A stretch of 64,000 bases of DNA from Glaciecola sp. (GTDB taxonomy: Bacteria > Pseudomonadota > Gammaproteobacteria > Enterobacterales > Alteromonadaceae), in contig JAAZVZ010000001.1 of the NCBI GenBank assembly GCA_018623155.1, forward strand, positions 62,001 through 126,000, read 5' to 3'. Each line of letters starts with the position of its first letter. Within the stretch, counting starts at the first letter, position 1. This document shows, piece after piece, positions 58,343 to 64,000 of this stretch. The translations under genes and the position numbers were made by a program. The notes under the pieces are model-generated. The model searched no databases. It saw nothing but the letters and a program-made list of their open reading frames with translations, and was not told where the DNA came from.

Positions 58343-60562
58343 ATGACTGACGCTAACGGAACCCCTGATTTTTCAGATATCCATTCCATATTACAACAAC
58401 ATTCTTCGCTGATTAATGGTTTCTCACAACTACAGCCTGTTATTATGAAATTATTTACCTGTGAGCGGGTAACCATTTATCAGCGTCGCCGTCAGCAACA
58501 AGATTTAGTAGCCAAGTTCAAGTCTGGTGCCCATACCGTCAAAATCGAAGTAGCGATTTCGCCACAATCTATTGCTGGTTATGTGGCACTTTCAAAGCAA
58601 TCTTTACTTATCCCTAATCCTCAAGATGCAGATGCTCTTCGCCTCATTCACCCTCGTCTGTGTTTTGTTGAGCAATACGATCAGTTTGTTACACGAAATA
58701 TACTTTGTGTGCCCATTGTTCATGCCGATGTTTTACTCGGTGTATTCCAGTTGATTAACAAGCAAGAAGGTGGGTTTACAGAGTCTGACGTTACACTTGC
58801 TCAGATGGTTGCAGAAGAGTTAGGTAAACATTGTTGTTATGAACTCGGTGGGACATTGCGCCCCTGGGACGATTTGCTTCACCGTGACTTATTATCTACT
58901 AAAGTTCTCAATGAAATATATACTGAATCTCGATACAAAAATAATCCTTTATTGATTTGTCAAAAACTCATCAGTGAACACCGTTTAGCGGAATCCGATT
59001 TGGGTACTTCACTGTCTTTGCATTATCAAGTCCCATTTATTCCTTACAATCCAGACCAATATCACATTTATCACAATGAGCATATGCTCAATATCTCTTA
59101 TCTCAAACATAACTTAATAGTTATATTGGCTGATGCACAGGACAAACCTACTATATTAATGGCTGATCCCAGTAACGCCAATATGATCATGGAAGTTGAG
59201 CAAGCCCTTAACCTGGTACAACCAGAGATTGCCGTTGGTTTACCCCAGCATATTTTGCAATATTTAGGGGAAAACAATATTGCCAGTTCACCTGGAGATA
59301 TGGATGAAATTTTAGATGAAATCTCAACGAGTAACGATGAAGATGATGAACAAGTTGATGAGTTATCTGATGATGCACCAGCCATTGTTCGCTTAGTGAG
59401 TCGTATCTTGCATGACGCTAAACGTTTAGACGCCTCAGATATTCACATTGATCCTGAGAAGAATGGGCCAACCCGTGTCAGGATGCGTGTGGATGGTGTC
59501 TGCCGTGATTTGAATAACCTTCCCGCATCTCATCACAATGCTGTTATTGCGCGCATCAAAATCATGGCTAATCTCAATATTGCCGAAAAGCGCATTCCTC
59601 AAGACGGTAAATTGGCTTTCAAATTATCGGGGCAACTCGTTGAAGTTCGAGTGGCTACAATACCGACTGTGGCTGGCGAAGGCGTTGTGATGAGAATTTT
59701 GGCCACTGCTGGCGCGATGCCCCTCTCTAAGATGAACATCGTACCGAGTAATCTGCAAATGCTGCAACAGATGATTGTAAAGCCGCATGGTATTTTGCTT
59801 GTTGTAGGCCCTACGGGATCAGGTAAAACGACGACTTTGCATGCTATTTTGGGACACCTCAATACGCCCGATAAAAAAATCTGGACCGCAGAAGATCCCG
59901 TCGAAATAACCCAACCTGGATTACAACAAGTTCAAATTGCACCCAAAATTAATTTCACGTTTGCCACTGCATTGCGAGCATTTTTACGCGCTGACCCTGA
60001 TATTATTTTGATTGGTGAAATGCGTGATAAAGAAACCGCTCATGCAGGCATCGAAGCCTCATTAACTGGACATCTAGTGCTCTCGACTTTGCATACGAAT
60101 TCTGCACCAGAAACAATCACTCGCCTACTGGATTTGGGGCTTGACCCCGTGAATTTTTCCGATGCTTGTGTAGGGATCTTAGCCCAACGTTTAATTCGTA
60201 CTTTATGCCCAGAATGCAAGGAACCTTATACCGCATCAGCAACTGAGCATGCGTTCATCGAACGCCAGTATGGAGATGAATACCTGTACGAATTAGATTT
60301 AGCCGATAACGTCACCCTATACCGAGCACAAGGATGTGATGCATGTGGTGATAGTGGGTATAAGGGGCGTACGGGAGTGCATGAACTGTTAAGTATGACA
60401 CCCGCTTTACGTGCTTTGATATATCGAAAAGCATCGGCTCATGAACTCGCAGAGCAAGCGCGATCTGATGGTATGCGTACCCTAATCCAAGATGCTTTGC
60501 GCAAATTGCTCAAAGGCGATACAGATATTAAGCAAATCCAGATATTAGGTGGACTTGATTAA
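58343..60562 (+). CDS. GspE/PilB-type secretion ATPase with N-terminal GAF domain
   Basis: A 739-residue protein with a GAF domain (about 15-165), an MshE/GspE N-terminal-like region (about 185-300), an Asp/Glu-rich linker (320-345) and a T2S/T4P motor ATPase. Walker A is GPTGSGKTT at 489-497; the Asp box and Walker B read LRADPDIILIGEMRD, and the His box LVLSTLHTNSA. Two CxxC pairs (CPEC and CDAC) form the zinc motif. No pilus or secretion gene is near, so it is an orphan motor with a sensory domain. No strong ribosome-binding site is seen. Confidence 0.88.
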   Translation: MTDANGTPDFSDIHSILQQHSSLINGFSQLQPVIMKLFTCERVTIYQRRRQQQDLVAKFKSGAHTVKIEVAISPQSIAGYVALSKQSLLIPNPQDADALRLIHPRLCFVEQYDQFVTRNILCVPIVHADVLLGVFQLINKQEGGFTESDVTLAQMVAEELGKHCCYELGGTLRPWDDLLHRDLLSTKVLNEIYTESRYKNNPLLICQKLISEHRLAESDLGTSLSLHYQVPFIPYNPDQYHIYHNEHMLNISYLKHNLIVILADAQDKPTILMADPSNANMIMEVEQALNLVQPEIAVGLPQHILQYLGENNIASSPGDMDEILDEISTSNDEDDEQVDELSDDAPAIVRLVSRILHDAKRLDASDIHIDPEKNGPTRVRMRVDGVCRDLNNLPASHHNAVIARIKIMANLNIAEKRIPQDGKLAFKLSGQLVEVRVATIPTVAGEGVVMRILATAGAMPLSKMNIVPSNLQMLQQMIVKPHGILLVVGPTGSGKTTTLHAILGHLNTPDKKIWTAEDPVEITQPGLQQVQIAPKINFTFATALRAFLRADPDIILIGEMRDKETAHAGIEASLTGHLVLSTLHTNSAPETITRLLDLGLDPVNFSDACVGILAQRLIRTLCPECKEPYTASATEHAFIERQYGDEYLYELDLADNVTLYRAQGCDACGDSGYKGRTGVHELLSMTPALRALIYRKASAHELAEQARSDGMRTLIQDALRKLLKGDTDIKQIQILGGLD

Positions 60563-60564
60563 AC

Positions 60565-61143
60565 TTACCGAGTAAATAATTCCTTATAAATAGTGTGGTA
60601 ACACTCAAAATACCGCTCGACTGGATAATCGTTTGTCTGATACCCAAATGACCACGCTTGCATGCCTGCATGGTATGCAACTTGTATGTCATATAAATAG
60701 TCTCCCACGTAGGCAATCTTCTCTGGTGCAATCTGCCATCCTTCGGCAATATTCTTTAGGGCTGTTGGGTTGGGTTTAGCAGGTGCATCCTCTCGCGTGA
60801 GCACTGTTTTGATCGGGATTTGATTACGTTGCAGTTTAATAGCAGTCGCTTCACGACAGTTACGTGTCACGATCGCAGTTGGAATATTTCGCTCATGCAA
60901 TGCCTCAACAAAGTCTTTTGCGCCATCAATCCATTGAGAGGTCTGTGCTTCGACAATCTCATGTTGAATAATGATGGCCTCGGCAATATCGGCTATTTCA
61001 CTGTCTTTGTGCCTTAAGCGTTCAACGTATCCAAGAATGTCCTCGCCTTCTGGGCAGTGAACGTCTTGCCGCATTTGAGCAAAGTCTAATGCTGAGCGCA
61101 CAAGTGTGTCGTCTAAATCAAAAATAAAACCCAATGGTAACAA
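60565..61143 (-). CDS. HAD superfamily hydrolase (phosphatase-like)
   Basis: A 192-residue HAD hydrolase with nucleophile motif DLDDT (about 9-13), motif II Thr in IVTRN, Lys in KPNP and motif IV acidic residues in VGDYLYD. Cap domain is small and helical, like phosphoglycolate phosphatase-type enzymes. Substrate unknown. TTG at 61143 is the likely start, since AGAGG lies eight bases before it and no ATG is available. Ends 2 bp from the convergent GspE-like gene. Confidence 0.82.
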   Translation of the reverse strand: MLPLGFIFDLDDTLVRSALDFAQMRQDVHCPEGEDILGYVERLRHKDSEIADIAEAIIIQHEIVEAQTSQWIDGAKDFVEALHERNIPTAIVTRNCREATAIKLQRNQIPIKTVLTREDAPAKPNPTALKNIAEGWQIAPEKIAYVGDYLYDIQVAYHAGMQAWSFGYQTNDYPVERYFECYHTIYKELFTR

Positions 61144-61223
61144 TGTATTCCTCTATCCCAATTGCGCAAACCCATTTTAATTACGGAGCAAAAAGAAAAT
61201 AGGTTTTCATTCAAAATATAAAT

Positions 61224-62492
61224 CTACTGACAGTAAATCTTTGGAATATCGGCCCAATTCGTCGTATATTGTGGCGATAAATATTGTCTGCGCATACGCC
61301 ATTTGGGGACAATCCCTTTTGCTGCCAAACCCAAGGTCTGCTTACCATAACGTTGATTAATCCGGTCTAAACAAGTCATAAGTTGCGGGCTGTCTTCAGT
61401 TTCGTTAAACAAGTCTTCTTGCACAAACTCCTGTTGAATCAACTCAGTCGCCCCCAAACCAGACTTGTGAAAAATAATTCCGGCACGATAAATTTGCTCA
61501 GCCGCTTCACTCGCCACTCCGACTAACTGCAAAGTATCGGCCGTAGGAACTGCAAAGCGATGTTCAATCGCCTTCTTGTAATATTCATCACGACTAAAAG
61601 GATTCGAGTGCGCGAATATCTTTAATGCTTTGACCGCAGAGCCTTGCGCCCTTATCTTGGCTCCTACCTGCTCGGCATGCAAACACAAGGATTGTCGCAA
61701 ACTAGTTAAATCCGCAACCTTCTCGCCAAATGCCCGGGTTGAGAATATCTGTTGCTTAACCGCTCTGACCGCATCCCAATGCATACAGACCTCCCCATTA
61801 AGCTCGCGTACCGTGCGCTCAATCTCAACCGAGAACTGTTTACGCATTGCTTTGGGCGAGGCACAGGCCAAATCCCAAGCTGTGTGTATCCCCATCAGCT
61901 CTAATTTGGCGCTAATACGACGGCCAATGCCCCACACATCACCGACAGCCATACGACGCAAAATATACTCACGCTCAACTGGGTTACTGATGACAGCAAT
62001 AAAATTGCCTTTAAATTTGTTTATCTTCTTACCGGCATGACTCGCCGCTTTAGCAAGTGTTGGAGTAGGCCCAATACCGACGCCAACCGGCAAGCGTAAA
62101 TTACGCCATACTGTCCAACGGATCAATTGCGCATGATATTGCCAACCGTGCTCGGGTAGCATATCGGCAAAGTGCAAAAAGCATTCGTCAATCGAATACA
62201 CATACTGTTTTGGTGCAAATTCGGCAATCACCTGCATCATCTTACGCGACAAATCATCATACAACTCGTAATTAGAGGATCGAATCACGCAGCCATATCG
62301 TGCCAAAATATCTTTAACCTGGTGGTAAGGGCCGAACTTCTTCACGCCCGTTTGTTTAGCGTATTCGCACATAGCACAGATACACCCGTCATTGTTAGTC
62401 AATACTACAACGGGTTTTTGCCGAATACTCGGATCGAATACCTTCTCAGCAGATGCATAAAAACTGTTGGCATCAACCAGCGCATACATCAA
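61224..62492 (-). CDS. umuC: DNA polymerase V catalytic subunit (UmuC)
   Basis: Y-family translesion polymerase of 422 residues. The palm acidic residues are in MYALVDANSFYASAE and YSIDECFLHF; the helix-hairpin-helix GIGRRISAKLELMGI follows. The C-terminus shows a short beta-clamp type motif region. Its ATGA start overlaps the umuD stop. LexA box upstream of umuD implies SOS induction. Confidence 0.94.
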   Translation of the reverse strand: MMYALVDANSFYASAEKVFDPSIRQKPVVVLTNNDGCICAMCEYAKQTGVKKFGPYHQVKDILARYGCVIRSSNYELYDDLSRKMMQVIAEFAPKQYVYSIDECFLHFADMLPEHGWQYHAQLIRWTVWRNLRLPVGVGIGPTPTLAKAASHAGKKINKFKGNFIAVISNPVEREYILRRMAVGDVWGIGRRISAKLELMGIHTAWDLACASPKAMRKQFSVEIERTVRELNGEVCMHWDAVRAVKQQIFSTRAFGEKVADLTSLRQSLCLHAEQVGAKIRAQGSAVKALKIFAHSNPFSRDEYYKKAIEHRFAVPTADTLQLVGVASEAAEQIYRAGIIFHKSGLGATELIQQEFVQEDLFNETEDSPQLMTCLDRINQRYGKQTLGLAAKGIVPKWRMRRQYLSPQYTTNWADIPKIYCQ

Positions 62493-62911
62493 TCTTGTCC
62501 TAAATTCATACTAACTTTGCGTGAAGCGCGATGCATACGCACCGAACGTACAACAATGCCTTCCTCTTCAAAGGTGTCACCAGGACCAATCGCATAAGGT
62601 TCATGAAACTCGGCAGCTGATAACAGCACCATTGCCTTGCGGTCAAATAATTTACAGACAAACGCGCCATTGAGATTCGCTACAATAATATCCAACGAGC
62701 CTTTGCCTGCAGCGCGATCAACGATCAATAAATCATTGTCATAAATCCCATAACCCATCATGGAATCTCCCTTTGCCTGACCAATAAAAGTTGCAGAAGG
62801 GTGTTCAATCAAAAGTTCGTCTAAATCGAGCCCTAGCTGTTTATATTCAGCTGCGGGCGATTCGAATCCGGCAATACCTGCTTGCGCGGCAAGTGGAATA
62901 ACTTGAAGCAT
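62489..62911 (-). CDS. umuD: DNA polymerase V accessory protease subunit (UmuD)
   Basis: A 140-residue LexA-type S24 protein that is cut in a RecA-dependent way to activate Pol V. The cleavage site is A11-G12 in AQAGIAGF (E. coli has Cys-Gly). The catalytic dyad is S50 in GDSMMGYGI and K87 in VCKLF, with the E. coli spacing of 37. A perfect-spaced LexA box lies at 62928-62947. Confidence 0.94.
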   Translation of the reverse strand: MLQVIPLAAQAGIAGFESPAAEYKQLGLDLDELLIEHPSATFIGQAKGDSMMGYGIYDNDLLIVDRAAGKGSLDIIVANLNGAFVCKLFDRKAMVLLSAAEFHEPYAIGPGDTFEEEGIVVRSVRMHRASRKVSMNLGQD

Positions 62912-62927
62912 AGCTCACCTCACAAAA

Positions 62928-62947
62928 TACTGTTTATACATACAGTA
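62928..62947 (-). promoter_or_regulatory. LexA box of umuDC
   Basis: TACTGT-TTATACAT-ACAGTA: CTGT-N8-ACAG, differing from the E. coli consensus only in the inner bases. It lies 17-36 bp before the umuD start. Confidence 0.92.
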
Positions 62948-62974
62948 TAATATTAGGCATTATTTGTAAATATT

Positions 62975-62994
62975 TACTGTTGATTTATCCAGTA
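62975..62994 (+). promoter_or_regulatory. Second LexA box, before yebG
   Basis: TACTGT-TGATTTAT-CCAGTA: the core has a single mismatch (CCAG for ACAG). It overlaps the -35 TTGATT (62980-62985) of a promoter with TATACT at 63002-63007, 16 bp apart. Confidence 0.8.
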
Positions 62995-63038
62995 GTTTGC
63001 GTATACTTTTATCTATTATTTATCACTGGAGTCAGCCA

Positions 63039-63329
63039 ATGGCCGTCATTACACAATATGTAGTGCAACACAAAGGGGTGGACAAATTGGTTACAACCGA
63101 CAAGAAAGCCGCCGATCAATACGATAAAATGCTAAACGTTGCGGACAATCTAGCTGAGTATATTGACGCTAAGGGGATCAAGTTAGCCGATCAAGAGTTA
63201 GAAGATCTGAGCATCCTGTTAGCGAAACACAAAGATTCAATTCAGAAGATTTTTAAAGGCTCCGAAGCAAGCTCAATGCTAGAGGCCGAAAGCGCAGATG
63301 TTATTAGCCTGGATGAAAACGCAAGTTAA
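63039..63329 (+). CDS. yebG: YebG family DNA-damage-inducible protein
   Basis: A 96-residue protein similar to E. coli YebG (MAVITQYVVQHKG, KKAADQYDKMLNVADNLAEYI). Its molecular role is not settled, but it is an SOS regulon member in E. coli. The ATG at 63039 is preferred; GGAG lies eight bases upstream. Divergent from umuDC with its own LexA box. Confidence 0.9.
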   Translation: MAVITQYVVQHKGVDKLVTTDKKAADQYDKMLNVADNLAEYIDAKGIKLADQELEDLSILLAKHKDSIQKIFKGSEASSMLEAESADVISLDENAS

Positions 63330-63396
63330 CTCTCTAACACTCAATCAGCCGCACAACCTCAATCCACACACATTAGCTCCTTGAATTTCAAAACAT

Positions 63397-63412
63397 CGGC
63401 TTATAAAAGCCG
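63397..63412. other. Hairpin after yebG
   Basis: CGGCTT-ATAA-AAGCCG, no T-run next to it. Possibly a weak transcription end for yebG. Confidence 0.4.
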
Positions 63413-63570
63413 GTTTAACAGAGAATGAAAGGAGCAATGGTTACCTATCTCTTTATCAATAAAAATTTATAACTGAATTTAAATTTGTAAATATCCATTA
63501 TTGCATCTATACATAACACAAAATAATCAATCTGCACCATGCTGTGATAATAAAAGGACTGATTTTTAGC

Positions 63571-64000
63571 ATGACATTCAACGATATTGTTGCACTCACT
63601 TTGGATTTTGAAGGCGGTTTCAGTGATCACAAGGATGATCGGGGTGGCGCGACCATGCATGGGATCACCACTAATACCTTAAAAACAGTTTATCAATTAG
63701 CACCTGAGTTATTACTGCCCAAACACGTGAGTGAATTGACCCTTGAACAAGCACATCTAATATATCAACGCTTTTATTATGAAGGACCAAACATTCATCT
63801 ATTGCATTGGGCTGTGCAACAAGTTGTTTTTGACATAGCTGTGAACCATGGTCCACAGCAAGCCGTCAAGCTCGTACAGCGAGTGTGTAACTTATCTGGC
63901 ATCGTGGTGATACAAGAAGACGGTATCATAGGGCCAATGACGATCCGTAGCGTCGATCGCGTCTATCGAGCTATGGGGAACCTACTCATAAACGCTATTT
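63571..64000 (+). CDS. GH108 N-acetylmuramidase / endolysin, partial at right edge
   Basis: The frame from the ATG at 63571 stays open to the window end (at least 143 residues). The N-terminus has the glycoside hydrolase 108 signature: catalytic Glu in LDFEGGFSDHKDDRGGATMHGIT, described in outline, and VVFDIAVNHGPQQAVKLVQR, the helical core. These enzymes are phage and tail-like-particle lysozymes. AAAGGAC lies 11 bases upstream. May belong to a prophage or particle locus continuing to the right. Confidence 0.8.
   Translation, partial: MTFNDIVALTLDFEGGFSDHKDDRGGATMHGITTNTLKTVYQLAPELLLPKHVSELTLEQAHLIYQRFYYEGPNIHLLHWAVQQVVFDIAVNHGPQQAVKLVQRVCNLSGIVVIQEDGIIGPMTIRSVDRVYRAMGNLLINAI

Noticed and set aside
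61630-62597. Plus-strand open frames over umuC
   Set aside because: Shadows of umuC and umuD; neither has a recognisable domain or ribosome-binding site.

Overview
The window is one contiguous chromosomal segment of a marine-type gammaproteobacterium, most likely from the Alteromonadales. The evidence is the combination of gene families: an AstC-AstA-AstD arginine catabolism set with a DUF1338 gene, a class I polyhydroxyalkanoate (PHA) cluster, a BacNav-type voltage-gated channel, a DctPQM TRAP system, DUF2982, a YebG/UmuDC SOS module and a gammaproteobacterial S10 ribosomal operon. Gene density is high and the base composition is fairly AT-rich. I see no rRNA, tRNA, CRISPR array or insertion sequence.

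Layout. 1-4871: astC-astA-astD-DUF1338, with a candidate ArgR region upstream. 4958-9727: an alpha/beta hydrolase that lacks its nucleophile, parC, an orphan REC-HPt phosphorelay protein and a DUF2982 protein. 9856-14906: an RND pump and its adaptor, divergent from a TetR regulator across a perfect operator palindrome. 14988-17305: pyrB and hemL. 17302-22000: an S9 peptidase, gamma-glutamyltransferase and DyP-like protein operon. 22263-23850: glnK-amtB with NtrC-like enhancers and a sigma54-like promoter. 24104-27360: a TonB-like hypothetical protein and mrcB. 27514-34931: the PHA cluster phaC, phaR, ychJ, two phasins and phaZ, then mltB and a convergent phaB. 35156-39651: thpR, purU, an M3 peptidase lipoprotein and a nitroreductase. 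39653-45874 (minus strand): a voltage-gated channel, a secreted formamidase-like hydrolase, kynU, DUF457, waaA and an SDR. 46086-51347: a TRAP transporter, divergent from its likely two-component system. 51352-52926: fadD. 53053-57995: the S10 operon, bounded by unrelated genes on both sides. 58343-61143: a GAF-GspE ATPase and a HAD phosphatase. 61224-63329: umuDC divergent from yebG, with two LexA boxes. 63571 to the edge: the start of a GH108 muramidase.

How it fits together. Much of the window concerns nitrogen and carbon economy: arginine succinyltransferase pathway, ammonium uptake with its PII sensor, peptide and glutathione scavenging, TRAP uptake of a small organic acid, fatty acid activation and PHA storage. 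Regulation is readable at several points: LexA boxes, a TetR operator, an NtrC/sigma54 promoter region, an S10 leader attenuator and a probable PhaR operator.

No clearly new multi-gene system is proven here. The strongest leads are the enzyme-family proteins that have lost signature catalytic residues (4958 and 17302), the channel with an acidic filter joined to kynurenine genes, the isolated S10 operon, the orphan GAF-GspE ATPase, and the lysozyme gene running off the right edge next to an SOS module.
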